A DNA stretch of 55,808 nucleotides from Chara braunii (GCA_003427395.1 BFEA01000353.1:663081-718888), one strand, 5' to 3'. Numbered from the stretch's first letter, positions 45,450 through 55,808 are shown. Notes: generated from the sequence alone by a model not told the origin. Translations and numbers: made by a program.

Positions 45450-46029
45450 ATTCAGGGCCTAAGTAGGCTAAAAACAGGGGTGCGCCGGGTATATAGCCGC
45501 GACGCAGGAGGAATAGGAATTCTGGGCCTATGAGGTTGGGGTCTGAACCAAAAGGCCAACTGGCTGGTGCCAAGGCCTATCTGGTTAGGTGATTACCAAG
45601 CAAGGGTAGCGCGACCAACCGGTAAGGCACGGCCAGTAAACGGGGCCTGCGACGCCTCGAACGGGCGAGGCCAGCAGAGCCACAGGCTGGAGGAGTCGGT
45701 CGTGCTACTGAAGGGTGGTCGGCCAGGCCCCGCAGCGCTTCAGGTAGGAGGGTTGCTCCTACTACAGTCGTAGTAGGAGCCAGCCCAGAAGGTAAACGTC
45801 TGCTGTAGTAGGAGCAGCCCAGAAGGTAAACGTAGCACACTGTCACCCCACAGATGCAGGGATCGAATCTGAACATGACTTCAGGCTGGCTCCTTTTGGA
45901 GCAGCCCAGGCGGTCGAGCGCAGCTGATCCCGACCGCGCTATCATAAGGATCGCACGGCTGAAAACAGCCGCGCGGGGACCAGCATGGCCAGCGCAAGGA
46001 TGACACGCATAAGTCGAGAAATGATCCAA

Positions 46030-46150
46030 TTTTTTTTTTTTTTTTTTTAAGTCCTTAAGAACTCGAACCTGGGCCTGTATTTCAGCTGTTCGTGGGCTCC
46101 ACAAACAGATGCGACCGTTGGCATAAGCCAACGGGAAGGTAAAAAAAAAA
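46030..46150 (-). mobile_element. Possible tRNA-derived SINE with A-tail
   Basis: The minus strand carries a B-box-like GGTTCGAGTTC near 46060 followed within about 20 nt by a poly(A), seen as T18 or more at 46031-46048. No clear A box or target duplication, so the call is weak. Confidence 0.3.
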
Positions 46151-46550
46151 ACTATCTACATGGGAAGCGTCACATGGCGCTCTACGAAGTAGCACTGGGC
46201 GCTTCAAGCCCAGTGAGTTGGACAGCGCCCGAGAAAACGGGCGACTGTGGGCCTTGCTGCACTACTCTCGACAAGCATAAAAGACAAAAATCATGGTTGT
46301 ATATCTTTCCATATTCTAGTGAAAGATTCGCTCTCGTTTTGCACATTTCGAGAATGGTGCAGCGACGCCCCGTGTCCTGCAAAACGAGGTAAATTCGTTT
46401 TTGTTGCTTTCTTTTTTTTCGTAGATTTTACTTTAGATTTTTCTTTGATTTCGTCTTTTCCTTTTTTTTGTTTGGATTTTGTTTTTCTGTCTTCTCCTTA
46501 TTTTAGTATTATAGCACCCGTTCGTTTTTGACGAACGGGTCGTGATTATG

Positions 46551-46609
46551 CCAGACTGTTTCGTCGGATCCCCACCGACTCATCAGGAGGTTAAACCTTG
46601 ACAGTCTGG
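46551..46609 (-). ncRNA. Hammerhead ribozyme, type III, structurally intact
   Basis: On the minus strand: stem III strand CCAGACUGU (complement of 46601-46609), cleavage-site C (46600), stem I hairpin AGGU-UUA-ACCU with one A-C mismatch at its base, core CUGAUGA (complement of 46580-46586), stem II GUCGG and CCGAC with a 7-nt loop, core GAAA (complement of 46559-46562), stem III strand CAGUCUGG. Stem III pairs perfectly over 9 bp and is open-ended, so this is type III, the form of plant viroid-like RNAs and retrozymes. Predicted cut lies between the complements of 46600 and 46599. Stem I is short. Two decayed relatives occur in the window. Confidence 0.85.
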
Positions 46610-47700
46610 GTAAGGCGGATGAATCCGCCACTAGAACATGGAAATGTACACCCCCCCCCTACGAAACAGTCTGTCGCAGTTATACTTTTTGTTCTTTTGT
46701 TTGCTCTTTTTTTTGTTATTTTTTGTTCTCTTCGTTTTCTTCCCTCTCTCAACTGGACGAGCAGCTGCACCCATTCGTGATGAAACGGGCAGCAACTGTG
46801 TGGCTGGCGCCCGAACCTGACGATGTGGGAGTCCAGGTGAGGGCGCGTTTAGAACGGACAGGTAAGTCGTCAATCAACGCCTGCCTGCGCGCGTTCGTTG
46901 GGGAAAACGGGCAGCAAGATCATTGCGCCTTGAACCTGGGACCGATACCGCCCAGGTCCGGGCGCATACTACAGTAGGGGTAAGAAGACCCTGCTGAGCT
47001 TGACTCGCGGCTGTGAGATGGCTAAGGGGTGGCTGCTCGTTTTCAGCCCCCTGGACAGAAAACGAGAGGAGAGGGGGGACAAAGTAAAAGAAAAAGAAAA
47101 GAAAAAAAAAAGAAAAAAAAAAGGGTCCCGAATCTATTCGCGATGTAGGACCCGATGCAGCAGTAGAAGGATCTGAATCCTGAGATGACAGCAAACTGTT
47201 GAACTCCAACAGCTTGCTCTACCTGGCTCTATACAGCCAGTTGAGGCTGTGTCTGGCCGGGGGTAGCGGCCAGATGCATTACCAAGGCTTGGAACTTGGT
47301 TCCCCTAGGGGAACATCAAGTTTCTCAGCCCTTTATCTCGTCAGAGATCAAGGGCCAGGCCTCACTCCGAGTTTTGGCTGGGGGCAAAGCAGCTGCCCTC
47401 AGCCTCCAGCCAGCTATAAAACAAGCCAGCAGCCAGCCAGCCAGCATTCATTTGTGGCTGGTGATGTTGGCATTTCACTTGAGTGAGTGCTGGCGGCTAG
47501 AGGAGGGAACTGTTGGTGGAGTGAGAGGAGCTGAGAGGAGTTGCTGTTGGCGAAGGGGGAGGTCTGCAGGAAGGAGTAAGAAGTGGAGTGCAGGCTGCCA
47601 TAGCCGTCACTTCGTTTGAAGGAGTGTAGGGGAGATGCTGCGCGGCTTTTCCAGCGGCGGCATCCATCATTGAGAAGTGTGTAGGGGGGGTGCTGTTCGC
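46610..47700. other. Flank of the hammerhead and unassigned DNA
   Basis: ggcggatgaatccgcc (46614-46629) forms a hairpin, and the following ctagaacatggaaatgtaca recurs in altered form at about 53777. acgaaacagtctg (46663-46675) is an inverted copy of cagactgtttcgt (46552-46564). No gene supported. Confidence 0.45.
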
Positions 47701-47730
47701 TTGGCACGACAACGGCAGCGGGTTTTAGGC

Positions 47731-47990
47731 GGTAGTGTGGAAGCGCTGCCGAAATTTTGTGGCGGCAGTACCGACTTTATCAGCGGTAGTGCGGAAGCGC
47801 TGCCAAAATTTTGCGGCAACAACGCCGGGTGTGGCGGCGGTGACGCGGAAGCGCTGCCAATTTTTTTTTTGCAGCGGCAGCGCTAAGATTGGTGGTGACG
47901 CGGAAGTGCTGATGAACTCTTGCGGCGGCGGCGGTGTGTCCTAGGTGGTGGCACGGGAGCGCTGCCCGTTTTGCCTTGACTGTAAGGGAC
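47731..47990 (+). repeat. 54-bp GC-rich minisatellite, five units
   Basis: Units start at 47731, 47785, 47839, 47894 and 47947 with ggtRgtgYgg-like sequence and carry gcggaagcgctgcc. The 54-bp period keeps frame and would encode an EALPKFCG repeat in an ORF at 47677-47886, but that ORF is short and unsupported. Confidence 0.8.
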
Positions 47991-47999
47991 ATTTTGTGG

Positions 48000-49689
48000 C
48001 AGCGTGTTTTGGTATTGACGGCGACGGCGTGGTGGTGCGGTTGGTGTGACGGCGACGCTGAATTGTTGGGAGGTGATTGTGTGTTGAGAGGGTGACGCAG
48101 CAAGCACTCTAGGGAGTGGTGTGGATCGCTTTACGGGCGACTTGTCGTGTCGATTGTCTTCTCTGGAGTGCGGTTTTACACGGTCTTCTTGAGTGGGCCG
48201 TCTCCTCAATTTCACTCAAGGTCAGTTAGTTTGACTCAGACTCTTCATACCTGCATGAACCCACACTTGCTTGACCCTGTTCTTTGAACGATCACTGAAG
48301 AGGTAGAGGAAGTTGTGTTTTGTCTGCATGTGTGAGTGAAAGGCTGAGGTGAGTTTGAATTGCATTGTTTTCTTTTGAACTCCTTGTCTGATCCGATGTG
48401 CAGGTAGGTAGAAGGATGCCTGAAAAAGAGGGACTCATTCATGTTAATGGAAGCGAATGGAAGGGTGGTTGTTTTCTATTTTCTCGCTTGCGTGCATGTT
48501 GAAGGGAAAGGCAATCAGTGGGCGACGAAAAGGAATTTGATCACTCAAGGAAGAAGAAATCAATTGGACATAGATTTTTTCCGAGGTTACCTATTCTTTC
48601 CCGAATGACCCTCTCTGTCTATGCCTGTCTATATGAATGATTTTTTCTTCTGATCTCCTTTTTCGTCTAAGTTACCCTTGACGTCAGGCGGCAAAGAACC
48701 ATTTTTGCTTGCTATGGTAGACGTCTTTCCCTTTCCTAGGAGGAATCTGAGGCGCGTGTTCGTTGTCTTAGGGGTCGGCCCTGCTATCGACTTGGAGTGA
48801 ACCGCTTATGAGGGGGGATATCATGCTGTTGTGGATGAGCCAGCCCGACTTCTGAGATACGAGGTTCGCTCGGGCGAGGACGAGGGGTATCACAGACCAT
48901 CTCCTAGGGAAAAGGACATGCGTCTACTCACGGAAGGGCCTCAAGATCTTGGCGGCTCGTGTTGAGGAGAACTGTCATAGTTTACCCTTCTCGTGGCTGT
49001 CTTAGGAGCCACAAACGAATGAGGGACTGGCGCCGCAAGAAGCCCGGTTTGTATTTTCACTAGCTACGGATGGAGTGCGAGTAGGCACTACCTTCGCGGG
49101 TAGGTTTGCATCATAAGAAGTGCAAGCCTGGGGCAATCGGGCTAGTTGACAGGAAGATGTGGCTAGAGCATTGCTTTGAATGTCTTTATGTCGAAGGCTG
49201 GTACTTCATCATTCGTGAAACAGAAAGAGTAATTATTGCCGAGAAGGACAAAGCAACCGGCAAAATTTGGAAGTGAATCCTTGACCTTAACGGGGCATCG
49301 AGTGTTTGATTGTTCAAGACAGTTGCTGACTTGCATAGTGGTAGCCAGAGTACTTGCAGATGGCATTCACACCAAAGTTAGAAAGGTAGTGAAGTCATCA
49401 CTAAAGCAATGACATCCTAGCTCTACTTGAGAATTGAGATTTGTCTGTGTTTTTTCTCTAGCAGTCGGTATGGGGTCGCATTCGACACGCTCAAGTGTCG
49501 GCTGACATGCGCCTTGAGGGAATGATCTCTCGACGCTGGATAACCGTCAAGCGCGGTTGAAATCCACACCCTCTTCTGCACCCTGTGGAGAGTGGGTTGT
49601 ACACAGGTTCATACATGTGGTGGTAGTCGTCTCGTATTGCTCTGGAGACCAGCTCTATCATCTAGGGTCTGGAAAGAAGTCACGGGGTT
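48000..49689. other. Unassigned DNA
   Basis: No gene recognised. A minus-strand frame at 49366-49163 (67 residues, MPSASTLATTMQVSNCLEQS at its start) has ordinary composition and could be a fragment of a coding element, but I cannot name it. Confidence 0.35.
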
Positions 49690-50489
49690 TGACTTTGACG
49701 GTTGTCACGGACTACAACGTCCAACTATAAAACTTAACAATCAAAATCACTCAATAAATAAACAGGCATCTCAATACTCATATATCAGATCAGAACTCGA
49801 GATGAAATAAAAGAAGGGGAAACATAAATGCAGATCGTGTGACACATGGTTGTCATTCTCACTGCCTCCAAAGTATGGCCCGTATACCAAGCTCTAAAAT
49901 ACTAACCTGCATAAAACACAGACACACACAATAGTCGCATCGTCATACACCAATGTGGTCAGCTTTTTACTGTTCCCTGTAACTCACACCACGCCTCACA
50001 CACTCAAGCCCTAACCATAGTCTCAATTTCCATAAAATCTCATAAGTTATTTATAATGGTCATTTAAAAGAAGCTCGGTTAAAACCCTCAAAGAAACATA
50101 TCAAATCTCAAGGCTAAGGCAATCAAGTTGAGGTACAGGTGTAAGCAAAGTTGTATCGTGAGCCGACAAGTCGACGATCAACCAACCGACCTGTTAGCAA
50201 TGATAACAGAAAATGATCCTTGTAGGATCAAGCTGAAGCTAGTCCAAATCCTAGATCGAACGTCCAAAGAAGACCTGTATCAAACGACAGGCCAATGTCC
50301 AAGCTAAATCGTCAAGGTATGGAGATCAAATCCCCATGACACGTTCTCACTCAAGACTCTCTTGATAGTAAAGCCTATGTCTACCCCTAAGTCAGTGCCC
50401 AAAGAAAGGTAGACCTATGGCAGAATCTCCCCCATACAGAGTGGATCGCCAGAGTCGCCACCTGTCCAAATATAGTTTATCTCCTCTAA

Positions 50490-51050
50490 AATAAAAAAAT
50501 TTTGGCAGCGCTCCCCGTAAGAAAAATGTTTTTCCAAAATTTATATCAGCCTAAATATGAGAACAAAAATAATCTTCAACTTTTCAAAGTCACATTTCGT
50601 CTAACTCCCTGAATTAGCAAAAATTTGGGCAGCACTCTTTTTAGAAAATGAGATTGTCCAGATTTTTACTAAGCCATATACAAAAATCAGACACGTTGAA
50701 CTTTGAAAAGTCAAATTTTGACTAACTCCTTAGATTTGCAGAAATTTCGACAGCGCTTCCCGTAGAGAAAGTAGCTTACCAAAATTTATACAAAGTCAAG
50801 TTCAGAATTTGAAATCACTTTGACTTCTCAAGGTTTAATTTTATCTAACTCTCTGAAGCAGCAAAAATTTGGGCAGCACTTCCTTTAGAAAATGAGACTT
50901 CCCATATTTTTACTAAGTCATAGAGTCAAACAAACTGAACTTTGAAAAGACAAAATCTTACTAACTCCTTGGTTTTGTAAAAATTTCGGCAGCGCTTCTT
51001 GTAGAGCTCGTAGAGAAAGTGGCTTACCAAGATTTATACAAGACCAAGTA
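50490..51050. repeat. Two-type satellite, about 120-bp monomers
   Basis: Five monomers alternate: type 1 with gcagcgct(t/c)cccgtagagaaa (about 50493, 50741, 50978) and type 2 with gggcagcact.ctttagaaaa (about 50618, 50865). The dimer period is about 245 bp. aattt.ggcagc motifs are shared by both types. Confidence 0.8.
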
Positions 51051-51304
51051 TAATAAATGATCCCAGAAAATGCAGAAATTGACCTAAGTAAAATAAACTT
51101 AGCTCAGAAAATGCAGGGATTGAAACTAACTCATATGGCTCTAGCACATAGCGAGCAACTAAAGCAACTACCTATCAACTGAAACTCAGACTAAATAGTA
51201 ATCTCACTCAGCCACATGCAAGTCAAACCACAAAGGTAAGTACTCTCACCATCCCCAAGTCCACCTGGACAAACAATAGTTCGTAGTTTTTCAATGATTT
51301 ATCT

Positions 51305-52053
51305 CTTTATACCCAACTTACATAAGGCATAAAGCTAGACCACCCAAACTTATGGGAACCTGGCTAGCTGAGCCATAGAATATACACAAACACAGGGCAC
51401 AACAACTTTTCTCTTCTTTGGGCACATGACTAGGCCACCCTAGTCGCCCCGAATTGTTTAAGTATCCAAATTATATATAATTGTTTGTCCTTAGTCTTGT
51501 AAGGTAGCATATGACTGAACCGGTCAACTTAGATCGAGGTCCAGCCTGCCCCTTCTTACCACAAGTTTACTCTTAATTAGTACTCTCTTCAGTTGGTGAT
51601 AAGCTATAGTTAGACCACCCAAACTTATAGAACCCTGTCTGACTAGCCTGTTCATAGATAAAATAGTAATAAAATATAGCCAAGTTATAGCCTTGTGGTT
51701 CCAGCATGAGCGAGGCGTTGGACCAAGACCACCCAAACTTATGGAACATGTCTTGGTCCTCAGCCTGGTTCATTTTCCCTTGAAACCAAAGAGGCTGAGC
51801 CACCCAAACTTATGGAACATGCTCAGACCTCCTCGTTCAGAAACTAAAGAAACTGACAGAAACCCAAAGTAAACGAGGCGACCAAGCCATCCAAACTTAT
51901 GAAACATGCTTGGTCCCTGAAAAGTCATCCACAGTCAGCCGTCACAAGTCAAAGCAACCAGACCACCGAAACTTATGAGAACCTGTCTCGTCCTCCAGGC
52001 AATCGAAAATAAACAGAGCACTGGGCCCTCCAAACTTATGGAGACTCTCCCAG
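51305..52053. repeat. Array of stem-loops with conserved loop and compensating stems
   Basis: At least seven hairpins carry a loop close to CACCCAAACTTATGGAACAT. Stems: AGCTAG/CTAGCT (51333-51369, plus inner pairs), GTTAGAC/GTCTGAC (51609-51643, one G-U), GGACCAAGAC/GTCTTGGTCC (51720-51759, perfect), CTGAGC/GCTCAG plus outer GAGG/CCTC (51791-51831), GACCAAGC/GCTTGGTC (51880-51915, perfect), AGAC/GTCT extended with a mismatch (51957-51991), CTGGG/CCCAG (52021-52053). An eighth, CTTTAT/ATAAAG (51305-51334), has a divergent loop. Stems differ between copies yet stay complementary. Confidence 0.88.
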
Positions 52054-52660
52054 CCTTTGGTCGACCCAGTCAAACATGCAATACTGCCTTCCTCCCACCG
52101 TTCCCCCTAGATGCAATTTCACAATCTTCTTTCAGTCAAACAATAAAACCGAAACTGACTTTGCACAATCATTTTCTTTACTTAGTCCGGATTGTGTCAT
52201 GAAAGTCAAACTTAATGTCAAAATAGGAAGACAGGCAACATACTCAGTCAAACATAGTAATGAACACAAGTAAGGGTTATACTGGGTTTATAGAAGGAAA
52301 ACAACGGTCACCTTTCAGTTCCCTGCCTCCAGAACTCCTCCTGTGTTCCGGGAGAGCTCCCGCAATCGGTGGGCTGACTCCCCACAAAGTCTTGCTGCGG
52401 TCCTACGGGTTGCAATCCCGCCTGCCGCCTTCCTATCAGAACAAGATTAGACTTAGAGTAAGAAGGACAGAAATAGGGGCTTCAGACGCTCGAGATACAG
52501 GAGAGGAACAAACTCAACTCCCAAGAGAGGGCCTTGAAACCTTCATGCGCCTGAGGGCTCCGCAATGATGGCCAAAACACACAGCAGCTTGGTCAAACTA
52601 AAACCATACTGTTAGTCGTTGACCTCCGGATGACCCTTTAGATTGCAACAACACTTCCCC

Positions 52661-53414
52661 CTTATCAGTTGCAGCCTCTCCGCAGCGCTAGCAACTCCAA
52701 GTGCAACGACCACCGGTAAGTCCTCACGCTCTTAGCCCACCTTTGACTACTCAATTCAGTTGGTTGAACAACGCATCAGTCAGCAACACTTCTTCACGCC
52801 CCCGGCTCAGTTGCAGCTAGCCTGCTCAATGGGCCAAACCATACGTTGACCGACAGCTAGCCTGCAACCTTATTGTTGCCCGGTGCTGTTGTTCGAATTT
52901 TTGGTTCATCCCGCACCGCCAGTTTACCAGGTAAGTCGTCTCTCTCTCTTTCTCTCTCTCTCTCTCTGTAACTTTTCCCCACTCGGTTTTCAGCCTATCT
53001 CACCTCGCCGATCCTCCCATGTACTCAGTGCCCAGGGTGCTACTGCAGAACTACTGGTAACCTCCACGTTGGTCGTGCATCCCGTTGGTGTTGACAGTAA
53101 CAACTGAGGTGCGTAATGATGTCGACCTTGTAGACCACCGCCAAGACCAGGTAAGCATCTTCACCTTTTCCCATGAGAATAAAGCCCCCCGTCTTTTCTC
53201 ATGCAACACAACCTAGCCCTCCTTAGCGTACGTGTCCTGAACCTTGGCGAGGTCTAGTAAGCCGATGTCCTACCATACAGGCGCGTCAACTCCCTCTGGT
53301 AACTTCGATGATCGAGGAAATACAGGTATGGCCACGAGAGAGAACTTAACCACTCGATGACCCCGACTTCCCGGCTTCAACATTTACTCGTAACATATTT
53401 AACCAGTGGTTGCT
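52661..53414. other. Unassigned DNA with donor-like sites
   Basis: No gene supported. Donor-like sequences cggtaagt (52711), caggtaagt (52928) and caggtaagc (53146) occur at about 218-bp spacing, and a CT-rich tract ending ttttcag (about 52986-52992) resembles an acceptor. No reading frame links them. Confidence 0.3.
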
Positions 53415-53566
53415 TGATGACTCTGATGAGCACGAGCCAGGCACGAGCAACAGCGAGGAGCTCGAACTAGAGTTTAGAGACGAGTGGCAGAATGATCACA
53501 AGCAGCCGCATTACCGCCACTCACCCATTACGCAGTTTGAAACGAATCTCCCCTTCGGCTATGGTC
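53415..53566 (+). CDS. Possible exon of an unknown acidic protein
   Basis: Between an acceptor-like aaccag (ending about 53409) and a donor-like gtcaggtacgc (about 53563) is an open frame with DDSDEHEPGTSNSEELELEF and onward. Acidic Ser/Glu stretches of this sort occur near the start of many nuclear proteins and some transposases. No domain recognised. It may be chance. Confidence 0.25.
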
Positions 53567-53859
53567 AGGTACGCGTGCTTCTCCCCACAGTTACCGGCTA
53601 CTCCCGACTCGCCCGATCTGAGCAAAAGCAAAAAGAACGAGGTTGAGAGTAGGCCTGCCCCCAACGACGGGCAGAGATATCGAAAAGAAATCCGGGTGGG
53701 AGTATGGAGTAAGGAGTCGTCAGAAGCAACCATCCCGCACACTCCTAAGAGACGAACAGAAACGGATGAATCTCCCGCTAGAACGAGGAAATATACATGC
53801 ACGATTCTACTACTCTGCTTGCTCCCCACGCAACTACTAATACTTATTCCTTCTCAGCT

Positions 53860-54450
53860 AACACCCTAACGCAAAAACTAACATCAGTATCGTGCTTGAC
53901 ATGCCCGAAAACCCTTATATAGCAATTTGGTCCGTCTGAATCGGTCGAGAAACGACCGAGATGCACTAAAGTCTTCTTTGCTCTTCTCCTTCGTCCGCCA
54001 TCTCCATGTCCTTCATGCACGTCGCTTTTCTATTAGCTCTTATCCTACTAACCCATTGCTAAGACTAACTTCATTATTCAACTCGCAGATATCGAAAACC
54101 CCCAAACAACACTTTATCTCGCTCAATTCCATCCATAAACGAGCGAGTTACTCGTTTCTCACGTTGCTCCTTCTTCGCTCTCGCCTTCTCTCCACGCGAG
54201 CTTCTCTCTACTAATCTCCCTCCCTACTAACCTCCTGTCAAAACTAACCAGAGATTTGGATTCGCCCCACATAGAAACCTCTGAAATGATCCCCCCCTCG
54301 CTCGTTTTCATCAAAAAACGAGCGAGATCTTCATCTTCCCATATGGCCATATCCACCATCGAGAAGGTCCCACGGACGACATTCTCAGCTAACCTCCTAA
54401 TCTACTAATCTAGTGCTAAAACTAACATCAGAGATGGATTCGCCTGATAC
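53860..54450. repeat. Degenerate tandem repeat, period about 180 bp
   Basis: aaaactaac with neighbouring ctactaayct and, 70-100 bp later, aacgagcgag-like sequence recur near 53874, 54060, 54240 and 54416. Divergence between units is high. Confidence 0.55.
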
Positions 54451-55808
54451 TAAAACCTCGAAACCACTTCTTCCCCCGTCCAATCCCGTCGAGAGTCGCG
54501 AGAGTCATCCTTCTTCCACTGCGCCTCACCTGCCTCCCGACCATCTCCGTTCCTTCTTCCGTTGAATGTACCCGGCGCGAAATCGTGCCCGGGTCCATTC
54601 CTTCCTCTGTTCTCTTCCTGCGTTGTGTCCAGCCCCCAGTTCGCTCCACCCGACCTCTCTCTCCTTGGCCTGACAGCTCCCGACGAAGCGGCCTGCCCGC
54701 TGTGTCCATCCCCGTCCCTGCGCTCTTTCCTCGTCTGCAAACGCCCCCGGCACGACACGCCGTCCGGGTTCATTCGCCCTCTTCCTTGCCCCACTTCACT
54801 GCCTTAGCGCCTGTCAGTCCGTTGCCTTGCCTCACCCGCTGTCGTTAGCACAGCGCCCAGCCGTCAAAGTGGCCATGTCCTTCTTGCTCGACATTCCACA
54901 GCGACCGGTGCAGCCCCTTTTTGCACCCGGGCCCGGCCGATGCTCTGCTGTGCGCTAACCCACACCTTCGCTGGCAGTGTTTGACTGATACAGGCAGCAG
55001 GCCAGCGGTCGAGAATATCGAAATTCCGCTAAACTACGTGTGACAACCCACCTGCCCTGCTGAAGCATGCTACCCATGCTCTGCCTTCGGGGTAACTCCG
55101 ACTCCTAGACGAGTGGGCGGGCGCCGGCTCTGCTGTGAAGCTGCAGCATGAGCCTAGGCAAAAACGGGACCCAGCGCGGGTCTTGGCAATAGTAGCAAAT
55201 TTTCAGATGAGAATTGCAGGGGCCGTAGTGGAGATAGGTCCCATGTGAACTGCTGCCGGGATAGCTTGCCGCAAAGCTAACACTGCGGCAGCCTCTCAGT
55301 TGAGCCCACAACGCCTAAGGCGTAGTCCACCATGGACCCGGCGGGCATGTTCACACTCAACCCTCTTCACAATTGATTACTGGTCGCGGCCAACGCACTC
55401 ACCAAGGGCTCCCTGCCGCTGATATTCCTCCCGCGCCGTGGGCCAAAATACCCACCGTCCCTCTGAAAGGCCGTACATTCAAGGTCCTCGGCTGCCGTGA
55501 TGGCCACCCGTGTTCAGCGTCAGCCTCAAAACCGACTATCGAGGTAAGACTAAGAATAAGCGTCGTGCGTCCCTCTGGCCCGCGATGTCGCGCACACCTC
55601 AGGCTAAGTATGGTTGCGGCTCGCCGTTAATGCCCGTGTGCTCCACTTACCCTGGCGAGGGCCTAAGCTTTCTCTCGCGCGCACGCCGTCGGACGGGCGA
55701 GGCCACACTCGCGTGACTTGCAGAAAACACGCCGAATACCCTTGTAAGGGTATTTGGTACGACAGCGCGCGTTTGTGTGTATGTGTGTCTGTGTGTGTTG
55801 TCATATTC
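54451..55808. other. GC-rich unassigned DNA to window end
   Basis: No gene supported; frames overlap on both strands. aataccctt gt aagggtatt (55735-55754) is a hairpin whose surroundings resemble 53908-53935. The last 40 bases (GT repeats ending gtcatattc) resemble 17570-17612, so another copy of that sequence probably begins here. Confidence 0.45.

Larger units (their letters stand above)
45000..46500. other. Unassigned DNA, possibly LTR-derived
   Basis: No gene. A TATA-like gggtatatagccgc lies at 45486-45499. Contains the two inverted repeats listed next and a partial duplication (gtagtaggag, cagcccagaaggtaaacgt) at about 45763-45835. Confidence 0.4.
49690..52660. mobile_element. Second LTR-type element relic, non-coding interior
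   Basis: Shares landmarks in the same order and orientation with 36171-40460: ccgacctgtta.caatgataacag (50188) early and gttccctgcctccaga (52318) late. Between them are a two-type satellite and a stem-loop array. No reading frame encodes a recognisable domain. Exact ends are not resolved. Confidence 0.4.

Noticed and set aside
46805-46816. tggcgcccgaac as a tRNA-Lys primer site on the plus strand
   Set aside because: Only 12 bases match, the next bases do not fit, and no LTR end lies beside it.
49163-49366. Minus-strand 67-residue ORF as a host gene exon
   Set aside because: Composition looks ordinary but I recognise no family and see no convincing splice sites; kept only as an unassigned note.
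51524-51803. Minus-strand ORFs with repeated KFGWS-like peptides
   Set aside because: They read through the hairpin array; the repeats are explained by the conserved loop in DNA.
53421-53440. CTGATGAG as another hammerhead core
   Set aside because: No GAAA, stem II or cleavage triplet at the proper distance.

Overview
This window reads as nuclear DNA of a eukaryote packed with decayed transposable elements. I found no intact host gene, no rRNA and no convincing tRNA gene. Long simple repeats, many plant-style LINE copies (ORF1 with a CCHC knuckle; ORF2 with endonuclease, reverse transcriptase and zf-RVT), a solo LTR with a 5-bp target duplication, and a primer-binding site that matches plant tRNA-Asp at 16 of 18 positions all fit a streptophyte. 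My guess is a charophyte-type alga such as Chara, but that is inference. A 900-bp run of N and scattered single N bases show a draft assembly.

Layout. 1-3242: non-coding, with duplications and microsatellites. 3243-3997: a large foldback of about 190-bp arms around a tandem repeat whose units are themselves hairpins. 3998-8540: 5'-truncated LINE A (+), interrupted by a SINE-like element, a 1441-bp solo LTR and a TA-flanked MITE. 9317-16690: LINE tail H (-), LINE 3' half C (-) ending in a poly(A) tail, a head-to-head inverted endonuclease segment D (+), and an ORF1 (-). 17056-20060: LINE E (-), broken by a TCCGGA-rich element that carries a degenerate hammerhead ribozyme. 20090-22348: an ORF1-like ORF, then C-rich low-complexity DNA with a 43-bp poly(C). 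22349-30537: LINE B (+), the most complete copy, with both ORFs and a poly(A) tail. 30538-35738: small insertions, then LINE G (-). 35739-45000: LTR-type remains with a stem-loop array, a mariner-like MITE, a 136-bp palindromic satellite, a gag fragment and a tRNA-Asp primer site. 44900-46700: two more hammerhead motifs, one structurally intact. 47700-55808: minisatellites, a second related LTR-type element holding a stem-loop array with compensating stems, and GC-rich unassigned DNA.

The two strongest signals are an intact type III hammerhead ribozyme on the minus strand (46551-46609) with two decayed relatives, and an array of about eight hairpins at 51305-52053. In that array the roughly 20-nt loop is conserved while the stems differ between copies yet remain self-complementary. 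A second array at 37326-39830, at the corresponding place of a related element, shows the same design. LINE B ORF2 is also notable: it holds a single frame for 4.5 kb with eleven nonsense codons and no frameshift.
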